DNA of 64,000 nt from NCBI GenBank assembly GCA_964462675.1, contig CAYWYS010000011.1:11189-75188 (forward strand), read 5' to 3'. Both the position numbers and the translations under genes were made by a program. The notes under the pieces are model-generated. The model saw nothing but the letters and a program-made list of their open reading frames with translations, ran no database searches and was not told the origin of the DNA. Source of the stretch: XN24 sp964462675 (GTDB taxonomy: Bacteria; Pseudomonadota; Gammaproteobacteria; Steroidobacterales; XN24). Below are positions 25,380-33,090 of the stretch, one piece after another (the stretch's first letter is position 1; every line of letters starts with the position of its first letter).

Positions 25380-26795
25380 TCACTCGGCGGCGAGCACCAC
25401 GTCGGCCACGAAGCAGCCGCCCGGATCGTCGGCGCCGAAGGCCGTGGCGGTCATCCCCGCCGCGAGATCCTCGAGCTTCGCTTCGACCTGGCTGAAGTCG
25501 TCGTCCGTCTCGCTGACCAGGAAGATCGCCGCGGTGGCCGCGTCCACGCAGCGATCCCCGATCGTTGCGACAGTGACGACGAGGCGTTTTTGCGCCACAT
25601 CGACCGCCTGGATCGTGCCCTGCAGCACCTCGGTCGCCGCATCGAGATCGAGCACGATGAACGAGGTCTTCAGCAAGCCTGGCGTGGTGACACTCGCGAC
25701 GCCCTCGAACAGGCCGGGCACGCCGGTGGCGATCGCCTCCGGCCCGACGAACTCGGCCTGGCGGTTGCCGATCTTCGTGCCCTGCTGCAGCAGGCCTGCA
25801 TCGAGCTCACCCGATGACGGATTCAGCCCGAACTGGCTGTCGCCGCCGACCGCCGAGGTCGCGACTGCCGGCACGCGCGAGAACGTTCCCAGCGGGCCGA
25901 GCTGCACGACGAAACCACGCAGCGCCACGTCAGGCACGTGCCGCTGATGCTGCCCCGGATGACGGACGCCCGGTCCGAGCCGGAACAATCGCCCGATGGC
26001 CGTCAGCTCCAGCTCCGGCTGGATGGCGTCGCGGCCGGTCGGGTCGGCGGCAGGATCGAAGAGGCCCGCCTCGTCGTCCAGCAACACCTCGAGGCAGTGG
26101 CGCAGCCTGGCCGTCGTGCCGTCGGATGCGGCCAGGCGCGTCTGGCAGAGCACGAAGCCGTCCGTGGTCAGCTCACGGACGACGCCGTGGACGCGCGTGA
26201 AGCGTTGCAGGTCCTCGACGCCGAGGATCCGCACGAACACGACCGGGCGCACGATGATGATGCCGCTCGCGCCCGCCTCGGTGACCTTCAGCGCCTTGTT
26301 CATGTCGAAGTCGAGCTGGACCATCAGCGTCTGGTCGCCGACGACCGTGAAGCCGCCGCGCGGGTTCAGGTCGATCTTGCCGTCGGCGACGAGCTTGGCG
26401 TCGCGGGACTCGGTCACTTCGCCGGCCGCGTCGAGCCGCTGCAGCTCGATGCCCGAAACCCTGAGGCGGATCTTGCTGTAGTTGCCGACCGGCACGCCCT
26501 CGGCGATGTGAAACACTTCCGAGTAGCTGCCGAGTTCCAGCAGGTCGACGGTTTCCTCGCCGGCAAAAATCTGCGCCGGCGGGCCAATGTCGGACAACAG
26601 CGTGATCTCGGTGATGGTCGCGAGCGCGCGATCCCAGGAATGTGTCGGCGCATCCGTCAGGATGATGCCGACCGCGCCCGTCTGGCTGGCCGGCGGGTTC
26701 GCTGGCGCGCCGGAATCCCCGGAGCCGCCGCAGCCATACAGCAGCGTCGCTGCAATTATCAGTAGCGCGGGGTGAAACAATCGAAGGGATGTCAT
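25380..26795 (-). CDS. DUF4382-domain lipoprotein
   Basis: 471 aa from ATG 26795, which has an excellent AGGAGG ribosome-binding site 7 bases upstream. The signal ends in lipobox LLYGC. After a Gly/Ser/Pro linker, a DUF4382 domain covers about residues 40-210 (GAVGIILTDAPTHSWDRALATITEI, then VPVGNYSKIRLRVSGI). The rest (about 210-470) consists of beta-rich modules, VHGVVRELTTDGFVLCQT and GTIQAVDVAQKRLVVTV, suggestive of DUF5666-like repeats. It is probably anchored to the outer membrane. The function is unknown. Confidence 0.85.
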   Translation of the reverse strand: MTSLRLFHPALLIIAATLLYGCGGSGDSGAPANPPASQTGAVGIILTDAPTHSWDRALATITEITLLSDIGPPAQIFAGEETVDLLELGSYSEVFHIAEGVPVGNYSKIRLRVSGIELQRLDAAGEVTESRDAKLVADGKIDLNPRGGFTVVGDQTLMVQLDFDMNKALKVTEAGASGIIIVRPVVFVRILGVEDLQRFTRVHGVVRELTTDGFVLCQTRLAASDGTTARLRHCLEVLLDDEAGLFDPAADPTGRDAIQPELELTAIGRLFRLGPGVRHPGQHQRHVPDVALRGFVVQLGPLGTFSRVPAVATSAVGGDSQFGLNPSSGELDAGLLQQGTKIGNRQAEFVGPEAIATGVPGLFEGVASVTTPGLLKTSFIVLDLDAATEVLQGTIQAVDVAQKRLVVTVATIGDRCVDAATAAIFLVSETDDDFSQVEAKLEDLAAGMTATAFGADDPGGCFVADVVLAAE

Positions 26796-26864
26796 GACAC
26801 ATCCTCCTATGAGCAATCTAATAGCGTGAAGACATGATCGCACTGCGGCACGGCGATCACAAAG

Positions 26865-26879
26865 TTGACATTATGTCAA
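26865..26879. promoter_or_regulatory. 15-base perfect palindrome, candidate operator
   Basis: TTGACATTATGTCAA is a perfect inverted repeat (7+1+7) in the divergent gap between the DUF4382 lipoprotein and the methyltransferase gene. A second small inverted repeat, GATCGC/GCGATC (26836-26841 and 26853-26858), lies beside it toward the lipoprotein gene. It is likely a binding site for a dimeric regulator. Confidence 0.5.
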
Positions 26880-26928
26880 ATCTATGGGGCACCGCCGGAG
26901 AGCCCGCCCCGCCTGGCCGCGGGCATGC

Positions 26929-26943
26929 TACGCTCCCGCCGTG
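26929..26943 (+). promoter_or_regulatory. -10 element placing transcription start on a GTG start codon
   Basis: TACGCT at 26929-26934 would set +1 at 26941, the first base of the GTG that begins the methyltransferase. This supports that GTG over the earlier in-frame ATG 26884 and predicts a leaderless mRNA. Confidence 0.4.
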
Positions 26944-27687
26944 GCATTGCTGTGGCGCCTTGACTCCGGTGGAACGCGATACGAGGTGCGCAGCCATGGC
27001 GCGACGCGCCGGCTGTTCAGCGACGGCGTGTTCCATTCGGCGTGGAACCCCAGGACGGGCCTGACCGGGCGCGCCTGGGACCTGTTCCTGCCGGCGGCGT
27101 TCACGCTCGCGATCCCGCCCCGGCGCATCCTGGTGCTCGGCATCGGCGGCGGCACCGCGCTGCTGCAATACCGGCGTTTCATCGACCCGGACACCCTGAT
27201 CGGCGTCGACCTCGATCCGGTCCACATATACGTCGGGCAGAAATTCTTCGGCCTCGGCGAGGCCGGCATCGAGCTCGTCGAGGCTGATGCGCGCGACTGG
27301 GTCGCCGCCTGGGACGGACCGCCGTTCGACCTCGTCGTCGACGACCTCTATGGCCATGGCGCCGGCGAGCCGCGCCGTGCCGTGCCGATGACCACCCGGT
27401 GGGCGCGGGCGCTGGCCCGGCTGGTCGCCCCCGGCGGCGCACTGGTGGCGAACTTCATTTCGGTCGACGAGCTGAACGGCTGTGCCCAGCTGCATGTGCC
27501 GGAAGCCCACGCCGAGTACGCGTGCGCCTTTCGTTTTCGCGGGCAGCGCGACGAGAACGCGATCGCGGCCTTCTGCCGGCAGCCGACCACGGCGGCCCAG
27601 GTTAGGCGTCGCCTGCGGCGCATTCCCGCGCTGGACGATCGCCGCCGCGACTGCCGCCTGCGTTACGCGATGCGACGCCTCTGGTAG
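26941..27687 (+). CDS. Spermidine-synthase-like SAM-dependent methyltransferase
   Basis: 248 aa from GTG 26941. A Rossmann motif RILVLGIGGGTALLQYRRF (about residues 59-77), acidic strand-2 end GVDLDPVHI and VEADARDWV match the polyamine synthase / class I methyltransferase fold. FDLVVDDLYGHGAGEPRR replaces the DxxDP substrate motif region of true spermidine synthases, so polyamine synthesis is unlikely. The substrate is unknown. It faces away from the DUF4382 gene across a regulatory gap. Confidence 0.8.
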   Translation: MALLWRLDSGGTRYEVRSHGATRRLFSDGVFHSAWNPRTGLTGRAWDLFLPAAFTLAIPPRRILVLGIGGGTALLQYRRFIDPDTLIGVDLDPVHIYVGQKFFGLGEAGIELVEADARDWVAAWDGPPFDLVVDDLYGHGAGEPRRAVPMTTRWARALARLVAPGGALVANFISVDELNGCAQLHVPEAHAEYACAFRFRGQRDENAIAAFCRQPTTAAQVRRRLRRIPALDDRRRDCRLRYAMRRLW

Positions 27688-27780
27688 CGGCACGGGACGC
27701 GGCCCCGCCTGTTGCGCCGCGAGAGTGTCGCGCCAGCCGCGCCGGGCTATGATGGCCAGAGCGATGCGGGCGCGGGGACG

Positions 27781-28770
27781 ATGGATCGGTCAGAGCGCTT
27801 TCACAAGATCATCCGGTTACTGAAAGACCGGCGAGTGGTGTCCCGGGATGCATTTCTCGAGGCGCTCGGGGTCTCGCGCGCGACCTTCAAGCGCGACCTC
27901 GAGTACCTGCGCGACCGGATGGACGCGCCGATCCTGTGGGACGCCGAGGCGGGCGGTTATCGCCTCGCGGCCGAGAGCGGCGCGCCGCAGAACTACGAGC
28001 TGCCCGGCCTGTGGCTGAACGCCGGCGAGCTCTATGCGCTGCTCGCGATGGAGCAGTTGCTGGAAGGCCTGCAGCCCGGGCTGCTCGGCCCCCACGTGCG
28101 GCCGCTGCGCGACCGCATCCGCAGGCTGATCGAGGTCGGCGAGCACTCGGCCGAGGAAGTCGGCCAGCGCATCCGCGTGCTCGAGGTCGGCAGCCGCCCG
28201 GTCGAGCCGGAGTGCTTCCAGGCGCTGGCCTCGGCGGTGCTGTCGCGGCGCAGGCTCAGGATCCGGCACTACAACCGGGTGCGCGACGAGGCGACCGAGC
28301 GGGTCGTGTCGCCGCAGCGCCTCGTCCATTACCGCGACAACTGGTACCTCGACGCCTGGTGCCACGAGCGCCAGGCGCTGCGGACCTTCTCGGCCGATGT
28401 CATCGAGGAGGCCGAGCTGCTCGAGCGGGCCGCGCGCGACATCCCGGAGGCGAAGCTCGACCGGCATCTCGGCGCCGGCTTCGGCATCTTCTCGGGCGCG
28501 CGCACCGAGCTGGCCGTGCTGCAGTTCGCGCCGGCGCGGGCGCGCTGGGTGGCGCGCGAGACCTGGCATCCGGAGCAGCAGGGGCAGCTCCAGCTGGATG
28601 GCTCGTACCTGCTGAAGGTACCCTTCAGCGACCCGCGCGAGCTCGTCATGGACGTCTTGAAGTACGGGCCGGACGTCGAAGTGCTGGCGCCCGCCTCGCT
28701 CGCCGCGCTGGTCGTCGGCCGGCTCGCGGATGCCCGCGCCGTCTACGACGCGCGATCTCGCGACGCGTGA
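27781..28770 (+). CDS. WYL-domain transcriptional regulator (YafY family)
   Basis: 329 aa from ATG 27781. The N-terminal winged helix (RFHKIIRLLKDRRVVSRDAFLEALGVSRATFKRDLEYLRDR) is followed by the WYL ligand-binding domain, with RIRHYNRVRDEATERVVSPQRLVHYRDNWYLDAWC covering the W-Y-L signature near residues 180-200, and a C-terminal WCX region. WYL proteins sense nucleic acids or nucleotides and often control DNA damage or defence genes. A TATGAT -10 at 27748-27753 and GGGGA before the ATG support the start. No defence genes are adjacent. Confidence 0.9.
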   Translation: MDRSERFHKIIRLLKDRRVVSRDAFLEALGVSRATFKRDLEYLRDRMDAPILWDAEAGGYRLAAESGAPQNYELPGLWLNAGELYALLAMEQLLEGLQPGLLGPHVRPLRDRIRRLIEVGEHSAEEVGQRIRVLEVGSRPVEPECFQALASAVLSRRRLRIRHYNRVRDEATERVVSPQRLVHYRDNWYLDAWCHERQALRTFSADVIEEAELLERAARDIPEAKLDRHLGAGFGIFSGARTELAVLQFAPARARWVARETWHPEQQGQLQLDGSYLLKVPFSDPRELVMDVLKYGPDVEVLAPASLAALVVGRLADARAVYDARSRDA

Positions 28771-28842
28771 ATCGTCGCCGCGGCCGGCGGCGAATCCTCA
28801 TGCTCTGGTATGTTGTTGTTCCCGCCTGATGGAGTGCTCGCG

Positions 28843-29499
28843 ATGTTCGCGTCCCTGCTCGGCCCGAAGTCCCGGATGATCACTGCCGACGAGGCGCTGC
28901 CCGGCCGCGCGACGCCGATGCCGGTGCCGGACGGGCATTTCGTCAATGGGCGATCGATGACGCCCCCGTATCCCGCGGGGCTGGAGATCGCCGAGTTCGG
29001 CCTCGGCTGCTTCTGGGGTGCCGAGCGGCGCTTCTGGCAGACGCCCGGCGTCTGGGTCACGGCCGCCGGCTACGCGGGCGGGTTCACGCCGAACCCGGAC
29101 TACAAGGAGGTCTGCTCGGGGCGGACGGGGCACACCGAAGTCGTGCGCGTGGTGTTCGACCCGGCCGAGACCAGCTACGAAGCCTTGCTGAAGGTCTTCT
29201 GGGAATCGCACGACCCGACCCAGGGCATGCGCCAGGGCGGCGACGTCGGCACGCAGTACCGCTCGGCGATCTACACGCACGGCGACTTGCAGCAGCGGCT
29301 CGCGGAGGCGTCCCGCGACGCCTACCAGCGGGCCCTGTCGGTCGCCGGCCATGGCGCCATCACGACCGAGATCCACGCGGCGCCGGCGTTCTACTTCGCC
29401 GAGGACTACCACCAGCAGTACCTGGCGAAGAATCCCGACGGTTACTGCGGACTGGGGGGCTGCAGCGTGTCCTACGTGCCGCCGGCGGTTGCGCGCTAG
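28843..29499 (+). CDS. msrA: Peptide-methionine (S)-S-oxide reductase MsrA
   Basis: 218 aa. The catalytic GCFWGAERRFW motif has the nucleophilic Cys near residue 56, followed by GYAGGFTPNPDYKEVCSGRTGHTEVVRV and the C-terminal resolving cysteines in GYCGLGGC. The longer N-terminus (about 45 residues before the core) matches the E. coli-length MsrA. It repairs oxidised methionine using thioredoxin. The stop shares the palindrome CTAG with the opposite-strand lipoprotein stop. Confidence 0.95.
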   Translation: MFASLLGPKSRMITADEALPGRATPMPVPDGHFVNGRSMTPPYPAGLEIAEFGLGCFWGAERRFWQTPGVWVTAAGYAGGFTPNPDYKEVCSGRTGHTEVVRVVFDPAETSYEALLKVFWESHDPTQGMRQGGDVGTQYRSAIYTHGDLQQRLAEASRDAYQRALSVAGHGAITTEIHAAPAFYFAEDYHQQYLAKNPDGYCGLGGCSVSYVPPAVAR

Positions 29500-30188
29500 C
29501 GAATCAGGCCTTCCCGGCGCAGCCGTTCCGCGATCTGGCTGGTGACCTCGGCGAGGCCCTCCGCCCGCGAATCGAGGCCCTTGGCCTTGGTGTTCATCTC
29601 GTAGACCAAAGCCGCGTTGTCCGTCTCGAAGAGCCGCGTGACGATCTCGACCTGTCGCTCGAGACCCATGATCGACGGCGCCGTCTGGAACTCGCCGTAG
29701 ACCACCGGCACGCCGTAGACGCCGAAGCCGCCGTAGTAACCGGTCGCGTAGCCAATGTCGGTGGCCTTGTAGTAAGCACCGCCGCGCGTGTCACCGGTAC
29801 CGCCGTCCTGCACCGCCGCCGTCGAGGCGACCAGGATGGTCGCAAGCACGGCGTCGGCCTGCTGCTCGGCGACCGCGCGCTCGATGTTCTCGCGAGTCAG
29901 CGGGTCCTCGTGCGGCATCGCATTGCAGCTCGTGATCGCGGTCGTCGACGCGCTGCGGATCCGCGTGGCGAGGAAAGTCTCGAAAGAACAGCGCTGGTTC
30001 AGCTTCGGGCTGATCCCGACGACCAGCACCCGCGTGAACGCCTGCTCGCGCGACGCGCCGTCCTGCCATGCACCGTCGACCTTGACCGGCTGGGCGCAGC
30101 CGGCCAGCGATGCCGCGCCGAGCAGCACGAACATCGCGCCGAGAGGTGCAGCGCTCGCCCGCTCGCGGGGAATCACTCTACCTTGCAC
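29496..30188 (-). CDS. Putative lipoprotein of unknown function
   Basis: 230 aa from GTG 30188, chosen because AGGGAG lies 6 bases upstream; ATG 30215 and GTG 30176 are alternatives. The signal ends in lipobox LAGC (AAPLGAMFVLLGAASLAGC). The mature part has RVLVVGISPKLNQRCSFETFLATRI, a Gly/Tyr-rich stretch (IGYATGYYGGFGVYGVPVVYGE) and RQVEIVTRLFETDNAALVYEMNTKA, reminiscent of DUF4136-like and other outer-membrane lipoproteins. No function is evident. It is tail to tail with msrA. Confidence 0.8.
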   Translation of the reverse strand: MQGRVIPRERASAAPLGAMFVLLGAASLAGCAQPVKVDGAWQDGASREQAFTRVLVVGISPKLNQRCSFETFLATRIRSASTTAITSCNAMPHEDPLTRENIERAVAEQQADAVLATILVASTAAVQDGGTGDTRGGAYYKATDIGYATGYYGGFGVYGVPVVYGEFQTAPSIMGLERQVEIVTRLFETDNAALVYEMNTKAKGLDSRAEGLAEVTSQIAERLRREGLIR

Positions 30189-30260
30189 AATCTGCTCCCT
30201 GGATCTGCCGATCACGCGGCTGCATGAAACAGGCGAAATGGACCTGCGCCATGATGCGCC

Positions 30261-31640
30261 TCAACCGAGCACGCTGGCCAGCAGCACCCAGCCCACGGCG
30301 ATCGGGGCGACGAAGCGCAGCGTAAAGCGCCAGGCCCGAAACAGCCGCCCGTCGCGCAGGCCGAGCTCGGCGCGGGTCGTCTCGGCCGTCAGCACCCAGC
30401 CGACGAACACGGCGATCAGCATGCCGCCGAGCGGCAGCATCAGGTTCGACGTCAGGTAGTCGATCAGGTCGAAGACCGTCGATGCCCTGAAGCGCTCGAG
30501 ATGCCCGAGCGGGAACCAGCCCGCCCAGAGGTTGAACGAAAACACGGTCGCGAGGCCGACCAGCCAGGCCGCGAAGCCGGCGATGATCGCGGCGGGCCCG
30601 CGGCGCATCCAGTCGTGCTCTTCCGCCCAGGACACGATCGGCTCGAGGATCGCGATCGACGAAGTCAGCGCCGAGACCAGCACCAGCACGAAGAACAATG
30701 CGCCGAACAGCGCGCCGGCCGGCATCTGGCCGAAGGCGATCGGCAGCGTGATGAAGATCAGCCCTGGACCCTCGGCCGGGTCGAGACCGTTGGCGAACAC
30801 CAGCGGGAAGATCGCGAGCCCGGACAGCAGCGCGACGCAGGTGTCAGCGCCGGCGATGTAGACCGCGGATTGGCCGATGCGTGTCTCCCGGTCCAGGTAG
30901 GCGCCGTACGTGATCAGCAGCCCCATCGCGACGCTGACCGAGAAGAACGCCTGGCCGATCGCCTGCAGCACGACCGGCGCGGTGATCTTCGAGAAGTCCG
31001 CCTGGAACAGGAAGCGGATCGTGCGCGGCAGGTCGCCGGCGACGGCCGCATAGAGCACCAGTGCGACGAGCATCACCAGCAGTGCGGGCATCAGGAAGCG
31101 GACGGCCCGTTCGATACCGCGCTTGAGACCGACGGCGACGATGCTGACCGTCAGCGCCATGAACAGGGCATGCAGGCCCGCCAGCAAGGCCGGCGAGCCG
31201 AGCAGCGCGCTGAATTCCGCCCCGACCTGTTCGGCCGAAGCCCCGGTGAAGTGCCCCAGCGCGAGCTTCGGCACATAGGCCAGCGCCCAGCCCGCGATGA
31301 CGCTGTAGAACGACAGGATCAGGAACACCGCCAGCAGGTTCATCCAGCCGACGAACCGCCAGCCGGGGCTGGCACCCGCCTCGCGGGCCAGGGCGATGAA
31401 GCTGTTCGGCGGGCTCATCCGGCCGCGGCGCCCGATCAGCAATTCGGCCATGACGATCGGCACCGCCACCGCGGCGACCGCGACCAGGTAGACCAGCACG
31501 AAGGCCGCGCCGCCGCTGACGCCGGCCGTGTACGGAAACTTCCAGAGATTGCCGAGCCCCACGGCGGCACCGACCGCGGCCATCAGGAAGACGATTCGCG
31601 ACGACCAGCCCTCGTGCGGCCCCGCGTTGCCCTGTTGCAT
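30261..31640 (-). CDS. Sodium-dependent NSS/SNF family amino-acid transporter
   Basis: 459 aa. WSSRIVFLMAAVGAAVGLGNLWKFPY is the hallmark first helix of LeuT/MhsT-type Na+-coupled symporters, with unwound TM1 residues AVGLGN. Eleven to twelve helices follow, including FFSVSVAMGLLITYGAYL (TM6 region) and FALPLVFANGL-type segments. It is expected to import an amino acid or related amine across the inner membrane. No substrate can be assigned from the context. Confidence 0.93.
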   Translation of the reverse strand: MQQGNAGPHEGWSSRIVFLMAAVGAAVGLGNLWKFPYTAGVSGGAAFVLVYLVAVAAVAVPIVMAELLIGRRGRMSPPNSFIALAREAGASPGWRFVGWMNLLAVFLILSFYSVIAGWALAYVPKLALGHFTGASAEQVGAEFSALLGSPALLAGLHALFMALTVSIVAVGLKRGIERAVRFLMPALLVMLVALVLYAAVAGDLPRTIRFLFQADFSKITAPVVLQAIGQAFFSVSVAMGLLITYGAYLDRETRIGQSAVYIAGADTCVALLSGLAIFPLVFANGLDPAEGPGLIFITLPIAFGQMPAGALFGALFFVLVLVSALTSSIAILEPIVSWAEEHDWMRRGPAAIIAGFAAWLVGLATVFSFNLWAGWFPLGHLERFRASTVFDLIDYLTSNLMLPLGGMLIAVFVGWVLTAETTRAELGLRDGRLFRAWRFTLRFVAPIAVGWVLLASVLG

Positions 31641-31748
31641 CGCTACCTGCTCCCCTGGCTCCTGGTGCGCCGGGCCGGTCTTGCGCCGGCTCCGAAGCGT
31701 GGATCATAGCGAATACGGGGCTGCATCGTAGTTCGGAAGGCTATACCC

Positions 31749-32456
31749 TTGTCGCACCCTTTCGCCGCGCGCGCGTCTTTTTTCGAGTCCCCGTTGCCGA
31801 CACTGCTGCATATCGACTCCAGCCCGATGCTGGAAACCAGCGTCACGCGTCGCCTGACCATTCATTTCGTCAGGCGCTGGCGGGATCTCGTGCCCGGGGG
31901 CACCGTGATTCACCGCGATCTCGGCACCGCACCGCCGCCGCACCCCGACGCATTGACGCTGGAAGCCGCGGCGCTGCCGGCCGGCGCGCGCAACGCCCGG
32001 CAGCGGGCCGCCGCCGCCCTTGCCGACGTGCTCCTGGAGGAGCTGGAGGCCGCGGACGTCGTACTTATCGGCGCGCCGATGTACAACTTCTCGGTCACGT
32101 CCGGCCTGAAGGCCTGGTTCGACCTCGTCAGCCGACCCGGCCGGACCTTCCGCTACGGGCCGAACGGCCACGAGGGACTGCTCCGGGACAAGGCGATCGT
32201 TGCCGTGACGGCGCGCGGCGGGTACTACGAGGCATCGCCCGGCAGCTCAGGCGCCGAGGATCTCCAGGAAGCGCTGATTCGCAGCTTCTTCCGCTTCATG
32301 GGCCTGGAGGAGGTCCGCTTCGTCCACGCCGAGGGCCAGGGCATCGACCCCGGCACGGCGTTGACGCATGAACAGCAGGCACGCGCCGCGATCGACCGGA
32401 TGCTGGAAGGCCTGCAGCCGCTGCCGGACACGGCTACGACCTCGGCCGCGAGCTGA
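31749..32456 (+). CDS. FMN-dependent NADH-azoreductase / NAD(P)H quinone reductase (AzoR-like)
   Basis: A flavodoxin-like fold: LLHIDSSPMLETSVTRRLT is the FMN phosphate loop, followed by ADVVLIGAPMYNFSVTSGLKAWFDLV and RPGRTFRYGPNGHEGLLRDK, both signature AzoR segments. It reduces quinones or azo compounds and may protect against electrophile stress. TTG 31749 has GGAAGG 8 bases upstream. TTG 31794 would give an N-terminus of more typical length (MPTLLHIDSS) and is a serious alternative. It is divergent from the NSS transporter. Confidence 0.88.
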   Translation: MSHPFAARASFFESPLPTLLHIDSSPMLETSVTRRLTIHFVRRWRDLVPGGTVIHRDLGTAPPPHPDALTLEAAALPAGARNARQRAAAALADVLLEELEAADVVLIGAPMYNFSVTSGLKAWFDLVSRPGRTFRYGPNGHEGLLRDKAIVAVTARGGYYEASPGSSGAEDLQEALIRSFFRFMGLEEVRFVHAEGQGIDPGTALTHEQQARAAIDRMLEGLQPLPDTATTSAAS

Positions 32457-32475
32457 GCGCGGCCGGGACGCCGGT

Positions 32476-33036
32476 CTACCAGTAGCGGACCCGGCCGGTG
32501 TCGACGTGCACGAAATTGGAGTCCGGGTAATAGCCGACGCCGCCGACCTGGAGTTTCAGCGCCGCCTCGCGCAACTTCCGGGTCTCGACCCCGCGCAGGC
32601 GCACGTCCATGGCGCGTCCCTCCATGTGCAGGCTGCGCTGCGCCACGCCGTTGCTGTTCGAGCGGAGCATCTCGTTGGTCTGCGGGGAGCGGTAGGCGGA
32701 AATGATCTCGTAGGTGCCGCGGCCGCCGGTCATGTCCTGCAGCTGGTGCAGGGTATCGAGCAACAGCGGGTCGATGGGGTGCGCCTCGCCACTGCGGAAG
32801 TCGCGCAGGAAGCGATTGATCGACTCGAGCGCGTCGGGGAGGTGCCTGCCGCGCTCGGCATAGGTGATCTTCAGCCGCTCACCGGTGTGCGTATGATAAA
32901 AGCTCAGCGCCCGCGGCCGGTCGGCCAGTGCGAGCTGCGGTGCCAGCAGCAGCGCGCCGGCGCTCGCGCCGGCAAAGATGAAGCGGCGCCGTTCCCGGCC
33001 GCGGCCTGACAATTGTTCGTCACACAGGTGGCACAT
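32476..33036 (-). CDS. mepK: DUF882/M15-type murein endopeptidase (MepK/YcbK-like) with Tat-type signal
   Basis: 186 aa. The N-terminus contains RERRRFIFAGASAGALLLAPQLALA, a twin-arginine-like export signal. The metallo-endopeptidase core has the zinc-ligand segments SLHMEGRAMDVR and SNFVHVDTG, plus ISAYRSPQTNEMLR. E. coli MepK cleaves the meso-DAP to meso-DAP 3-3 crosslinks made by L,D-transpeptidases, and the gene here is next to the YcbB-like L,D-transpeptidase. Unlike the E. coli tandem order, the two are divergent here, with starts 54 bases apart. Confidence 0.88.
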   Translation of the reverse strand: MCHLCDEQLSGRGRERRRFIFAGASAGALLLAPQLALADRPRALSFYHTHTGERLKITYAERGRHLPDALESINRFLRDFRSGEAHPIDPLLLDTLHQLQDMTGGRGTYEIISAYRSPQTNEMLRSNSNGVAQRSLHMEGRAMDVRLRGVETRKLREAALKLQVGGVGYYPDSNFVHVDTGRVRYW

Positions 33037-33090
33037 ATGCGCTCTCCGTTACCGGCTCCGGTTACTCTGGCCGGCATCATCAAACTTCGC

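Noticed and set aside
23185..25947. 920-codon open frame on the plus strand opposite the flavoprotein and DUF4382 genes
   Set aside because: Composition is the complement of conserved coding sequence, it spans two genes and an intergenic region, and it has no recognisable motif.
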